DNA of 64,000 bases from positions 1-64,000 of the forward strand of contig NZ_LZKL01000007.1 in the NCBI RefSeq assembly GCF_001668725.1, given 5' to 3'. Of the stretch, positions 1 to 9,421 are shown piece after piece; positions within the stretch are counted from its first letter, which is position 1; each line of letters opens with the position of its first letter. Under the pieces are notes generated by a model. That model was not told where the DNA came from. It did no database searches and saw nothing but the letters and a program-made list of their open reading frames with translations. The DNA is from Mycobacterium sp. E787. GTDB lineage: Bacteria; Actinomycetota; Actinomycetes; Mycobacteriales; Mycobacteriaceae. A program made the translations under genes and the position numbers.

Positions 1-2
1 GT

Positions 3-2636
3 GGGCAGCAGGTGGTGTTGCCGGCGCCGGGGACGTCGTTCGCCCGGTGGGCGTCGCTGCTGGGTGAGTACGCGCACCGCCCCGAGGTGGTGCAACTGGC
101 GCAGGCCTGGCGGCAGATCGCCGCGCTGCCCACCGCGCTGCCGGCGGTGCGCCCCGACGCGGACACCTATGCCAGCGCCGGGAACTTGTCGGTCGAGCTG
201 GACGCCGAGACCACCCGGATGCTGCTCGGCGAGGTGCCCGCGGCCTTCCATGCCGGCGTGAACGACATTCTGCTGATCGCGTTCGCCTTGGCCTGCACGG
301 AGTTTCTGGGGACCGGCGGCGCGCCGATCGTCATCGACGCGGAGGGTCACGGACGCCAGGAGGAGCTGGCCGCGTCGGGGGAGCATGTCGACCTGTCGCG
401 CACCGTGGGCTGGTTCACCACCAAGTACCCGGTGGCCTTGAAAGTCGGCGGGTTGTCCTGGGCGCAGGTGGTGGCCGGCGACGTGGACCTCGGCGCCGTG
501 ATCAAGGACGCCAAAGAACAGCTGCGCGCGCTGCCGGATGGCCTGACCTACGGCGTGCTGCGCTACCTGAACGGCGAGGCCGACCTGGACGGCTCTGACC
601 CGGCGATCGGGTTCAACTATCTGGGACGGCTGGGCGCCGGAGCGGCCGAGGTGTCCGGTGATATCTGGGAGATCCGCCAGGACGGCTGGTCGGTGACCGG
701 TGTCGCCGCGGCGATCCCGATGCCGTTGATGCACACCGTCGAGCTCAACGCGGGCACCCTGGACACCAGCGCAGGCCCGCGCCTACGGGCTGGGTGGACG
801 TGGGCGCCATCGGTCCTGGATCACGCGCAGGTCTCCCGGCTGAGCCGATTGTGGTTTGACGCGCTGGCCGGCATCTGCGCGCATGTGCGCGGCGGCGGGG
901 GCGGGCTGACACCGTCGGACCTCCTGCCCGCTCGCCTGAGCCAGCCGGAGATCGACGAGCTGCAGCGGCGGTACCCCATCGCCGACGTCCTGCCGTTGAC
1001 CCCCTTGCAGCAGGGCCTGTTGTTCCATGCCAGCACCGCCCGCGGCGGCGACGATGTCTACGCGGTGCAGCTCGACGTCACGTTGAGCGGCCGGCTCGAT
1101 CAGGATCGCCTGCGCGAGGCGGTACACACCGTGGTGACCCGCCATCCCAACCTGGCGGCCAGGTTCAGCGCACGCTTCGACCAGCCGGTGCAGATCATCC
1201 CGGCCGATCCGGTGGTGCCCTGGCGGTATGTCGACCTCACCGGCGCCGGCCCGGACCTCGACGAGCGGATCCAGCAGGTGTGCGCCGCCGAACGCGCCGC
1301 CGTTTACGACCTGGCCGACCATCCGGCCCTGCGGGTCGCCCTGATCCGCACCGGAGAGGATCAGCACCGGTTCGTGCTGACGAACCACCACATCGTGCTC
1401 GACGGGTGGTCGTTGTCGATCCTGCTGGGTGAACTGTTTGCCAGCTATTACGGGCAGCGACTGCCCGCGGCGGGCTCTTACCGCCGGTTCGTGACCTGGC
1501 TGGCCGACCGCGACCTCGATGCCGCCCGCGCGGCCTGGCGCGAGGTGCTGGACGGTTTCGACACGCCCACGTTGGTCGGCCCACCGGATTGGTTCGGGCT
1601 CGGGCGGCGAGGCGTCGCCTCGTTCCGCGTACCCGAACAGACCACGCGGGCCATCGGCGAGCTCGCGCGCTCGCGGCACACCACCGTCAGCACCGTCCTG
1701 CAGGCCGCCTGGGCCCAGCTGCTGACCTGGCTGACCGGCCAGCGCGAAGTCGCCTTCGGCACCGTGGTGTCGGGCCGGCCGGCCGAGGTGCCCGGCGCCG
1801 ACTCGATGGTCGGCCTGTTCATCAACACGGTGCCGGTGCGCGCCCGCATCACCGCGCCCACCACTGCCACCGACCTGCTCGATCAGCTGCAAAGCGCCCA
1901 CAACCGGACGCTCGATCACCAGCACCTGGCGCTCAGCGAGATCCACCGCGTCGCCGGCCATGGACGACTCTTCGACACCGTTTTCGTGTATGAGAACTAC
2001 CCAACCGACGCTGCGGCGTTGTCGGGCGCCGACGGGTTGAGTGTCACCGAGCTCACCAACCGCGACTACTACCACTACCCGCTCGCGATCCAGGCCGTCC
2101 CGGGCCGCGAATTGGAATTCCACCTCCAATTCCGGGCGGATGTGTTCGACCCGGCCGACGTCGAGGCGCTGATCGAGCGGTTCACCCAGGCGCTGGTGGC
2201 GATGACCACCGATCCGACGCGACCGTTGTCGTCTCCCGATGGTCACCAAACGGGCAAGCACGCCGGCCTGGGCGGGCCGAGCGACCAGATGCCGCCGCCC
2301 AAGCCCGCACCGACAACGGTGTCGGCAACCCCACCCCATCCCAACGGCGGCGATCACCATGCCGCCGCCAGCCCGGTCGAACAGATCGTCACCGGCGTCT
2401 ACACGCGGGTCCTCGGTGTGGAGCGCGTCGGAGTCGACGAGTCGTTTTTCGACCTCGGCGGGGACTCGCTGGCCGCCATGCGGGCCATTGTCGGGATCAA
2501 CACAGCCCTGGGCACCAACCTCGCGGTGGCCGCCCTCTTCGAGGCGCCCTCCGTCAGTCGCTTGAGCCAGTGGCTGGGTGGACAGGCCTGCTCGGAAGCG
2601 GAAGTGCCCCTCGTGAGTCCGGCCGGCGAGTCTTAG
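3..2636 (+). CDS. Nonribosomal peptide synthetase, 3' part (E-C-T), 5' end outside window
   Basis: The reading frame is open from the first bases, so this is the C-terminal 877 residues of a larger synthetase. Counting from the GTG at 12, residues about 1-300 are the end of an epimerization/condensation-type domain (EGHGRQ at 111-116, then VGWFTTKYP). Residues about 325-760 are a full condensation domain with catalytic motif NHHIVLDG at 458-465. Residues about 790-855 are a peptidyl-carrier domain whose LGGDSL motif carries the phosphopantetheine serine near 819. A Pro/His-rich linker joins C to T. No adenylation domain separates them and no thioesterase or reductase follows the carrier, which is unusual for a terminal module. 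The peptide product cannot be told from this fragment. The downstream gene is convergent, so the synthetase transcript ends here. Confidence 0.93.
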   Translation, partial: GQQVVLPAPGTSFARWASLLGEYAHRPEVVQLAQAWRQIAALPTALPAVRPDADTYASAGNLSVELDAETTRMLLGEVPAAFHAGVNDILLIAFALACTEFLGTGGAPIVIDAEGHGRQEELAASGEHVDLSRTVGWFTTKYPVALKVGGLSWAQVVAGDVDLGAVIKDAKEQLRALPDGLTYGVLRYLNGEADLDGSDPAIGFNYLGRLGAGAAEVSGDIWEIRQDGWSVTGVAAAIPMPLMHTVELNAGTLDTSAGPRLRAGWTWAPSVLDHAQVSRLSRLWFDALAGICAHVRGGGGGLTPSDLLPARLSQPEIDELQRRYPIADVLPLTPLQQGLLFHASTARGGDDVYAVQLDVTLSGRLDQDRLREAVHTVVTRHPNLAARFSARFDQPVQIIPADPVVPWRYVDLTGAGPDLDERIQQVCAAERAAVYDLADHPALRVALIRTGEDQHRFVLTNHHIVLDGWSLSILLGELFASYYGQRLPAAGSYRRFVTWLADRDLDAARAAWREVLDGFDTPTLVGPPDWFGLGRRGVASFRVPEQTTRAIGELARSRHTTVSTVLQAAWAQLLTWLTGQREVAFGTVVSGRPAEVPGADSMVGLFINTVPVRARITAPTTATDLLDQLQSAHNRTLDHQHLALSEIHRVAGHGRLFDTVFVYENYPTDAAALSGADGLSVTELTNRDYYHYPLAIQAVPGRELEFHLQFRADVFDPADVEALIERFTQALVAMTTDPTRPLSSPDGHQTGKHAGLGGPSDQMPPPKPAPTTVSATPPHPNGGDHHAAASPVEQIVTGVYTRVLGVERVGVDESFFDLGGDSLAAMRAIVGINTALGTNLAVAALFEAPSVSRLSQWLGGQACSEAEVPLVSPAGES

Positions 2637-2681
2637 GAAGACCCGGGCTGCCGCAACTCCGAAGTGGAGGTGCCGGGGCGG

Positions 2682-3356
2682 CTACCAAATACCAGGCATC
2701 AGGCGATAGCGCACCTTCTGCGTGTACTCGCGGTATCCGTCCAGCTCCTTCCGGAGCAGCTCCTCCTCGTCGTGGATGCGCGAGGCGAGCACGATCAGCC
2801 CGGGCACGACGAAGACCAGTCCCCAGTACGAGCCGAGCGCCAGGGGGATGCCGAGCATCATGATTAAGTTGCCGGTGTACATGGGATGGCGCACGAGCCC
2901 GTACAGTCCGGTGGAGACGACGTTTTGCCCCGCCTGCACCCGGACGGTTGCGGCGGCATAGCTGTTCTGAATGACGACTGCCCCCACCACGCCCAGCCCG
3001 ATGGCGACCAGCACGTCACCGACCAGGCAGGCTGCCGCGGGCACCGGCGACCAGCCGTAGCGGTGGTCGAGGACGCTGAACACCACCATCGCCGCCAACG
3101 ACAGGTACAGGCCGGCGATGACGACCTTCTGCGCCATCCGAGTCTCGGCCGCCGGCCCCCCGCGCATTCGCGCCTGCAGCGCAACAGGATTCGTTCGTGC
3201 CAGGTAGACGACGGGGATCCACGCCGAAAGGCCGACCACCACCAGAAAGACCCACGCCTGCCAGTAATCGAACGTGCCTGCCGGAAGAAACAACATCGAG
3301 CCGAACACGACAAACTCGACCAGACCGAAGACCACCATCTTGGGAACGGTTTTCAC
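2682..3356 (-). CDS. Isoprenylcysteine carboxyl methyltransferase-like membrane protein
   Basis: A 224-residue polytopic membrane protein with four to five hydrophobic segments. The C-terminal third carries the signature of the ICMT/phospholipid methyltransferase superfamily: VSTGLYGLVRHPMYTG, then a hydrophobic helix and an acidic RIHDEEELL stretch before YREYTQKVRYRL. In this family these residues form the S-adenosylmethionine pocket at the membrane face. The bacterial members' substrates are mostly unknown, so methyl transfer to a lipid or small molecule is inferred only. The start is GTG at 3356, with a perfect AGGAGG five bases upstream. It is transcribed toward the NRPS gene, and the two ends are 45 bases apart. 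A role in tailoring the NRPS product is possible but not shown. Confidence 0.85.
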   Translation of the reverse strand: MKTVPKMVVFGLVEFVVFGSMLFLPAGTFDYWQAWVFLVVVGLSAWIPVVYLARTNPVALQARMRGGPAAETRMAQKVVIAGLYLSLAAMVVFSVLDHRYGWSPVPAAACLVGDVLVAIGLGVVGAVVIQNSYAAATVRVQAGQNVVSTGLYGLVRHPMYTGNLIMMLGIPLALGSYWGLVFVVPGLIVLASRIHDEEELLRKELDGYREYTQKVRYRLMPGIW

Positions 3357-3605
3357 CGATCCTCCTAAGTCCGTCCCGTACCGCAGGCTGTCGGCGCGGC
3401 ATCGCTGCGGGCAGCGACGACAGATGCGCCGGACTGAAACTACCGCCCCATTCCGAAGGATGTGTACGAATCCGACGGCGAGCTTGTGCTGCGCTCAGCG
3501 AGCGTGATGTGCGCCGTTGGTGCGTCGACGAAGGACGTTGCGCGTCGGCGATCAGCGGCCGGATTTCGTCGCCCGGCACCGGCGACATCCGGCGGGTAGG
3601 CGGCT

Positions 3606-3863
3606 CTACAGAAAGGGAGCGAAAACGGCCAACGGCGGTACCGCGGGCGGGCATCCCTGCGGCCTCCCGTGACATGAACTGCCCCGCAGCAGGCCCTCGA
3701 TGGCCGCCAGCACCTGGCGACCGACCGACATTTGGTACTCGCGCAGGTACTGCTCCCGGCGCGGGTCGTCCTCCGCCAAGTGGTGGGTGAGCGGATGCTG
3801 CGTTTTCCAAACCGCATCCTGTGCCGCCTCGCCCACGGCTATCAGAAAGTCGTCCTCCTGCAT
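3606..3863 (-). CDS. Small hypothetical protein
   Basis: An 85-residue frame starting MQEDDFLIAVGEA and containing an amphipathic stretch rich in charged residues (HHLAEDDPRREQYLREYQMSV). The ATG at 3863 is preceded by GGGGGGAC, a plausible ribosome binding site, which is why this start is preferred to the longer reading from 3914. The last 20 residues are Pro/Cys-rich and look less protein-like. No family is recognised, and there are no membrane segments or metal motifs. It stands alone between the methyltransferase-like gene and a gene-poor kilobase. It could be a real small protein or a chance frame. Confidence 0.4.
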   Translation of the reverse strand: MQEDDFLIAVGEAAQDAVWKTQHPLTHHLAEDDPRREQYLREYQMSVGRQVLAAIEGLLRGSSCHGRPQGCPPAVPPLAVFAPFL

Positions 3864-4905
3864 GTCCCCCCGATCAAGTCTCAATGACAGATTGAGTGCC
3901 CTTCGCCCGCTCACGCGTAAGACAAGTCACCGCCCGCAATTTTCCCGCAAGCCGAGTTTGAGCAATTGTTGTGGTTCCTATTTTACTCATTAAGCGTCCG
4001 CCGAGCAGAATATCCGCGCTGCATGGCAAGCAAACTTCAGGCAGGCCATCAGGCATCCCGGCCAACGAGTCGCCGTGCCGAGGCGGCAAATTAGACCGCT
4101 GCACAACAAAGCATTTGGTCCCAAGCCCGCGATCGACGGGTCGAGGTGCCCACGCCGCCGCCAGAGGTTGGCAAATACGATTGGCAGCTATCCAACCGAC
4201 TCGTAAATGCAAATTATGGTTTTCAGTTTGTCGCCGGCCCGCGGGCCGGCCGACGAAGGCGATTCAGCCTCACAACTCCGAGCGGCAGATGACGGTAGTA
4301 GGCCACAAAGCAGCTCGTGAAATTGCCCGCCGGCCGATTTTCTCGACGCCGGCGACGCCGACGCGATTGCGGCGCGACGTCCGCCTGAGGCGGTCGGCCG
4401 CGAGAGGACGGCCCGCTCGCCGCGAGCCGCGCGAGGCGACCAGCAACGCTCGGGGGCGCGCCCCGGTACCCGACTGCGGTACCGATGGAGCCGGCTTAGT
4501 TTGAGCGAGCCAGCCCGGCACGGTCCGCGTCGCGATCACCCGGGCGCAGCTCGGCGACAGCAAAATCGCCCGATCGTCGAATGGTCGCAAGCGGCGAGGC
4601 GCGATCCTGAGCCGCGATGCGTCAAGGTCGTATACGCAGGTCGGGCAAATATACCCAAAGTTGGGAATATCGAACGCAATCGTGATTTAGGATGGATTGC
4701 CTTGTACTCAGAGGAATGACGTTATGTATCCCGAATGCGACGGACGTGGCAGCAGCGCTGCGGCAGTGCCCAATCGAGGGCGTCTACGAAATTCCGCGAA
4801 ACGTTGTAGGGCACGTGTCGAACACGATACGTTTTCACTTTGGCTGGTGGATCGTGACCGCGGTGTGGGAGGGCACGACGCCGAGATAGCCTTCGGAGGA
4901 CACCA
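3864..4905. other. Gene-poor region upstream of PE_PGRS
   Basis: About 1 kb with no convincing coding frame on either strand. The open frames present lack family resemblance and have disfavoured codon use. Base composition is locally more AT-rich than the neighbours, for example around 3960-4010, 4200-4230 and 4630-4690, as expected of regulatory or foreign DNA in this genome. It holds a perfect 18-bp palindrome at 4233-4250. The last 300 bases probably contain the promoter of the PE_PGRS gene, but no motif stands out enough to mark one. Confidence 0.5.
4233..4250. repeat. Perfect 18-bp GC palindrome
   Basis: The two 9-base halves (GCCGGCCCG / CGGGCCGGC) are exact reverse complements with no spacer. 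It lies in otherwise AT-richer noncoding DNA 650 bases upstream of the PE_PGRS start. It is not followed by a T run, so it is not a typical intrinsic terminator. Function unknown. Confidence 0.6.
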
Positions 4906-7900
4906 ATGTCGTATGTGATCGCGGCGCCGGAAGTGTTGGTCGCCGCGGCGGCAGAGGCGGCAGGGATCGGCTCGTCGATCAGCGCGGCTAATTCGGTGGC
5001 GGCAGCCCGGACCACCCAGATCGTGGCCGCCGCTCAGGACGAGGTGTCGGCAGCGATCTCGGCGCTGTTTTCCAACTACGCGCAGCAGTTCCATGCCCTG
5101 ACCACTCGGGCGGCGTCCTTTCATGCCCAGTTCGTGCAGGCCCTGACCGGGTCGGGGGGCGCGTACGCGGGTGCGGAGGCGGTCAATGTCGCGCCGTTGC
5201 AGGCGGCGCAAGGCTTGGTCGCGGCGGAAACGCCCGCGGCCATATTCCCCTACCAGTTCTCATTGCAGACGATCCTCGACAACATCAATTTGGTCGGCAC
5301 CACCTTCCTGAGCACCCCCCTGGTCGGCAACGGCGCCAACGGGACAGCCGCCAGCCCCAATGGCAAGCCCGGCGGCATCTTGTTCGGCAACGGCGGCAAC
5401 GGCTGGAACTCCAATGTCCCCGGGCAAGCCGGTGGCAGCGGTGGTAATGCCGGATTGGTGGGCAACGGTGGAAATGGCGGGAGCGGTGGGGCCGGCGCGA
5501 GTGGAGGGAATGGCGGGAACGCGACCCTCCTCGGTAACGGTGGTCTAGGCGGGATCGGTGGCGCCGGCCTGGCCGGGCTCTTCGGCGGCAACGGCGGGAA
5601 CGGTGGAAACGGCGGGGCCGGCGGTTTCCTCGAGGGTATGGGCGCGGCCGGTGGGGCTGGCGGGGCGGCGTCGAGTTCCGCCGGCAACGGCGGTAACGGT
5701 GGTAACGGCGGCGGCGCGGGCTGGTTCAACCTCGGCGGCCCAACCGATTTCAAGGCACACCCCGGGATCGGCGGTAACGGCGGTAGCAGCACCGCCGGCA
5801 CCGGCGGCAACGGCGGCGTGGGCGGTTCCGGAATCTATCTCGGCGGCACCGGCGGCAACGGCGGCGACGGCGTCATCGGCGGTAACGGCGGTAACGGCGG
5901 CTCGGTGTTCAACAACGACTTGGGAGGTTTCGCCGCCATCACCGGCGGTACCGGCGGTAACGGAGGAGCCGGCACCACCGGCGTCGGCGGGAACGCGGGC
6001 AACGGCGGGAACGCGTTTTTGGGTGGCTACAACTTCCTCCGGCCCTTCTATGTCGAAGCCGCGCAGAGCAATAACGCCCTCAACAACATCCTGGCGTCCG
6101 TTCTCACGAACTACCTGAACGGCGGCACGGTCACCGGCGGGGCCCCCGGACTCCCCGGGGTCGGGTTGGGCGGCGTCGGCGCCCCGGGCACGACGGGCCT
6201 CGCCGTCAACATGATGACCGGCACCGGCGCCCCCTCGAATATCGGCCTGAACCTCGGCTCCATGGGCCCCAGCGGCGTCGACCCGCTCGTCGGGAACAAC
6301 CTGACGGACGTGGGAATCGTCATCAACGACGTCAAAGCGGCACTTGGCCAGCCCTTCATCCAACTGACGGGCGGCTTGATCGGCAACGGCGCCAACGGGA
6401 CGCCGTCGCACCCCGACGGTTATAACGGCGGATGGCTGCTCGGCAACGGTGGAAACGGGGTTGACGGCGGCCGCGGCGGCAACGCCGGTCTGATCGGTAA
6501 CGGGGGCAACGGCAGCGCCGGTGCGGCCGGCCAGGCCGGCGGCAACGGTGGAAGCGCGCTGCTGCTCGGTAACGGCGGGGCCGGCGGTGCCGGGGGGTCC
6601 AGTGGGCTTCTTGCCGGCGGGGCCGGCGGGAACGGCGGTAACGGCGGGTTCTTCGCCGGCAACGGCGGCCCCGGCGGCATCGGCGGCAACGCGACCGGTC
6701 TCCTGGGCGACGGCGGGGCCGGCGGGAATGGCGGCAGCGTCGGCTTTTTCGGGACCCCGGGCAACGGGGGTGCGGGTGGCACCAGCGCGACCTTCACCGG
6801 CGGGGGCGGCGGCAACGGCGGGAATGGCGTCGCGGTTGGCGGTACCGGCGGGCACGGTGGAGACGGGTTCCTGGGCGGCGGGGCCGGCGGGAACGGCGGG
6901 GGCGTACTGGCCGACGGATTCGGGACTTCCATCGTCGGCGGGAACGGCGGTGACGGCGGTAACGGCACGGGCCCCGCGTCCACCGGCGGTGCGGGCGGCA
7001 ACGGTGGCGACGCCGTCATGGGTAACTACCCCTTCACCACGGCAGGCGACCGCACCTGGTTCCTCAACGCGCCCGCGAGCCTGAACGCCACCGGCGGTAA
7101 CGGGGGAGTCGGTGGTACCGGTGCTTTGGTTGCCGGCCACGGCGGCAACGGCGGCGCTGCCTTCGACTACGCCGGGGGAACAGCCACCGGCGGGAACGGC
7201 GGAGCCGGCGGTGCCTCAGGGTTGCTCGGCCTCGGCGGAAACGGGGGCACCGGCGGTGCCGCGTACAACTACGGAACCGGTTCGGCCGTCGGGGGACAGG
7301 GCGGAAACGGCGGTACCGGTCTTGCCGGGACGGCCGGCACGGCCCTCAGCCCGGACGGCACGGCCGGCGGTAGCGGCGGTGCGGGCGGCAACGGCGGTAA
7401 TGCCACCGGCGCCACGGCCATCAACGGCTCGGGTGGTCAGGGTGGTCAGGGCGGTGCCGGGGGTGCCGGGTATGACCCGTCGACCGACCCGCACGCGCTG
7501 GCCGGGGCCGTCGCCGGTAACGGCGGCGCCGGCGGTGTCGGAGGCGCCGGCGGGGCGGTCGGCACGGGCGGCGCGGGCGGCACGGGCGGCAACGGCGGCA
7601 CCGGCGGTGTCGGTGGTGCCGGGGGCACCGGTCTGACGGGGGCCGACGGCGGCAACGGCGGGAACGGCGGCCTCGGCGGAGCCGCGGGCAGCGGCTCGAT
7701 CATCAGCGCGGCCGGCACCGCCGGCACCGGCGGGACCGGCGGCGCCGGTGGCGGCGGCGGCGCCGGTATAGCCGGGGGAAATGACGGCTCGGGTGGTTCC
7801 GGCGGAACGGGGGGTCAGGGCGGTGCCGGTGCGGCGGTGAGCAACGCCGGGAGCACCGCGGGCATCGGCGGGAACGGCGGCGCCGGCGGCGTCGGCGGCA

Positions 7901-9321
7901 ACGCGGGCGGCGGTGTCGGCGCTCCCGGTCATGCGGGCAGTGGCGGTAACGGGGGCGCCGGTGGCCAGGGCGGGGCAGCCAACAATGCCACCGCGGTGAA
8001 CGGCGTCGGTGGAACCGGCGGGCAGGGTGGGGCCGGGGGAACCGGCAGCACCGGCACGGCAACCCTGGCCGGTGGTGCCGGAGGTACCGGCGGTAACGGC
8101 GGCACCGGTGGCTCGGCGGGGGCCGGCATCGGCACCGTGGGCAACGGCGGTACCGGCGGCCAGGGTGGTCAAGGTGGCGCGGCCGGGGCTTCCGGTGGGG
8201 CCGGCATCGGTACCGGCGGCACGGGTGGCACGGGCGGCACCGGCGGCGTCGGCGGTCCCGGTGCTGCGGGCACGTCGGGCGCCAGTCCCACCGCGGGCAC
8301 CCAGGGCGGTCAGGGCGGTGGCGGCGGTGCCGGCGGCCGCGGCGGTGCGGGCATCGGCGGGGTCGGCGGGGGCCAGGGCGGAACCGGCGGCATCGGCGGA
8401 GCCGGTGGTGCCGGCGGCAACGGCGGCAGCAACACCGGCAGCGGCAATGGGGCGACCGGCGGGAACGGCGGGGCCGGGGGCGCCGCGGGTGCCGCCGGCG
8501 TCGGAACCGACGGCGGCGCGAACGGCGGCATCGGCACCGGCGGTCAGGGCGGCGCCGGCGGCACCGGCGGAAACGGGGGCACGGGTGCCAACGGCACGTC
8601 AAGCGCCAGTCCCACCGGCGGCAGCCAGGGCGGTCAGGGCGGTGCCGGCGGTACCGGTGGTACCGGTGGTGCCGGTATCGGCGGGGTCGGCGGGGGCCAG
8701 GGCGGAACCGGCGGTGGCGGCGGCACCGGCGGGTCCGGTGGTACCGGCGGCGCCAACACCGGCACCGGCAATGGCGCCATCGGGGGCCAAGGAGGCACCG
8801 GCGGCACCGCGGGGACCGGTGGCGTCGGGGGCACCGGCGGCGGTACCGGCGGCACCGGCGGCGTTGCCGGCACGGGCGGAACGGGCGGGACCGGCGGTGG
8901 CGGCATCGGCACCGGCAGCGGCGGCCAAGGCGGTACCGGCGGCACGGCCGGTATCGCGGGCGTCGGCGGCGCCGGCGGCAGCGGCAACGGCAACGGCGGT
9001 ACCGGTGGCGGTGGTGGCGTCGGCGGCAACGGCGGCACCGGCGGCAGCGGTGGCCTCCTCGGGTCGGGCGGCAAAGGCGGGTCGGGTGCGATCGGCGGCA
9101 CGGGCGGCAGCGGTGGCAACGCCAACGGCACCGGCACCGGCGGCACGGGCGGCACCGGTGGTTTCGGCGGCAACGGTGGCACGGGCGGCGACCTCGGTGT
9201 GCTTCCCGGCCTCCCTGGCACCAACGGCGGCGGCGGCAATGCCGGCAGCGCCCCCACCGGTGCCACCGGCGGGACCGGCGGCAGCGGCGGCACCGCGGGC
9301 GCCGGGGGCGCCGGCGGCTGA
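4906..9321 (+). CDS. PE_PGRS family protein
   Basis: A 1471-residue protein. Residues 1-95 are a typical PE domain ([15 protein letters not shown]) ending in a YxxxE export motif at Tyr87-Glu91, which in this family directs secretion through ESX-5 with a PPE partner. The rest is PGRS: hundreds of Gly-Gly-Asn/Gly-Gly-Ala repeats. A GGAGG ribosome site lies seven bases before the ATG. The PGRS part is modular. A block opening LVGNGANGT (5320) is repeated as LIGNGANGT (6376), and each block closes with a short non-repetitive stretch containing aromatic residues. The final 600 residues are nearly pure Gly-rich repeat with an internal 324-bp duplication. Many PE_PGRS proteins are found at the cell surface or secreted. 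A specific role cannot be given. Confidence 0.97.
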   Translation: MSYVIAAPEVLVAAAAEAAGIGSSISAANSVAAARTTQIVAAAQDEVSAAISALFSNYAQQFHALTTRAASFHAQFVQALTGSGGAYAGAEAVNVAPLQAAQGLVAAETPAAIFPYQFSLQTILDNINLVGTTFLSTPLVGNGANGTAASPNGKPGGILFGNGGNGWNSNVPGQAGGSGGNAGLVGNGGNGGSGGAGASGGNGGNATLLGNGGLGGIGGAGLAGLFGGNGGNGGNGGAGGFLEGMGAAGGAGGAASSSAGNGGNGGNGGGAGWFNLGGPTDFKAHPGIGGNGGSSTAGTGGNGGVGGSGIYLGGTGGNGGDGVIGGNGGNGGSVFNNDLGGFAAITGGTGGNGGAGTTGVGGNAGNGGNAFLGGYNFLRPFYVEAAQSNNALNNILASVLTNYLNGGTVTGGAPGLPGVGLGGVGAPGTTGLAVNMMTGTGAPSNIGLNLGSMGPSGVDPLVGNNLTDVGIVINDVKAALGQPFIQLTGGLIGNGANGTPSHPDGYNGGWLLGNGGNGVDGGRGGNAGLIGNGGNGSAGAAGQAGGNGGSALLLGNGGAGGAGGSSGLLAGGAGGNGGNGGFFAGNGGPGGIGGNATGLLGDGGAGGNGGSVGFFGTPGNGGAGGTSATFTGGGGGNGGNGVAVGGTGGHGGDGFLGGGAGGNGGGVLADGFGTSIVGGNGGDGGNGTGPASTGGAGGNGGDAVMGNYPFTTAGDRTWFLNAPASLNATGGNGGVGGTGALVAGHGGNGGAAFDYAGGTATGGNGGAGGASGLLGLGGNGGTGGAAYNYGTGSAVGGQGGNGGTGLAGTAGTALSPDGTAGGSGGAGGNGGNATGATAINGSGGQGGQGGAGGAGYDPSTDPHALAGAVAGNGGAGGVGGAGGAVGTGGAGGTGGNGGTGGVGGAGGTGLTGADGGNGGNGGLGGAAGSGSIISAAGTAGTGGTGGAGGGGGAGIAGGNDGSGGSGGTGGQGGAGAAVSNAGSTAGIGGNGGAGGVGGNAGGGVGAPGHAGSGGNGGAGGQGGAANNATAVNGVGGTGGQGGAGGTGSTGTATLAGGAGGTGGNGGTGGSAGAGIGTVGNGGTGGQGGQGGAAGASGGAGIGTGGTGGTGGTGGVGGPGAAGTSGASPTAGTQGGQGGGGGAGGRGGAGIGGVGGGQGGTGGIGGAGGAGGNGGSNTGSGNGATGGNGGAGGAAGAAGVGTDGGANGGIGTGGQGGAGGTGGNGGTGANGTSSASPTGGSQGGQGGAGGTGGTGGAGIGGVGGGQGGTGGGGGTGGSGGTGGANTGTGNGAIGGQGGTGGTAGTGGVGGTGGGTGGTGGVAGTGGTGGTGGGGIGTGSGGQGGTGGTAGIAGVGGAGGSGNGNGGTGGGGGVGGNGGTGGSGGLLGSGGKGGSGAIGGTGGSGGNANGTGTGGTGGTGGFGGNGGTGGDLGVLPGLPGTNGGGGNAGSAPTGATGGTGGSGGTAGAGGAGG
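5320..6405 (+). repeat. PGRS module start repeated (5320-5349 and 6376-6405)
   Basis: The segment encoding LVGNGANGT at 5320-5349 recurs almost base for base as LIGNGANGT at 6376-6405, a spacing of 1056 bp. The flanking order also repeats: NGANGT, then a Pro/Gly segment, then LFGNGGNG or LLGNGGNG, then long PGRS. The first module closes with [11 protein letters not shown] and the second with [10 protein letters not shown]. This points to internal duplication of a whole PGRS module. Confidence 0.7.
8281..8815 (+). repeat. 324-bp-spaced duplication within the PGRS tail
   Basis: The segment beginning GCCAGTCCCACC at 8281 recurs at 8605. For roughly 70 codons both copies encode the same order of blocks: [27 protein letters not shown], NTGxGNGA. 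The offset is an exact multiple of three, so the frame is kept, as expected of expansion by slippage or unequal recombination. Confidence 0.7.
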
Positions 9322-9421
9322 CGGCTTCCCACGCGGCTGGACAACAGCGGTCCCTCCGCTCAGCACCCGGCGGATCACCTCCGCGACGGCAGAGGCCGCG
9401 CGACTCGTAGGCTGAGCTCCG

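Noticed and set aside
783..2360. 525-codon open frame antisense to the NRPS gene
   Set aside because: No family resemblance and biased toward His/Gln/Arg, as expected for the reverse complement of GC-rich coding DNA. The plus-strand frame has unmistakable C and T domains.
4692..4889. 65-codon frame just upstream of PE_PGRS
   Set aside because: No ribosome site, no family resemblance and mixed codon use. It overlaps the probable promoter region.
5545..7140. Long minus-strand and alternate-frame open frames across the PE_PGRS gene
   Set aside because: GGC-rich repeats lack stop codons in most frames. The translations are Pro- or Ala-rich low complexity without a start context, while the PE domain fixes the true frame.
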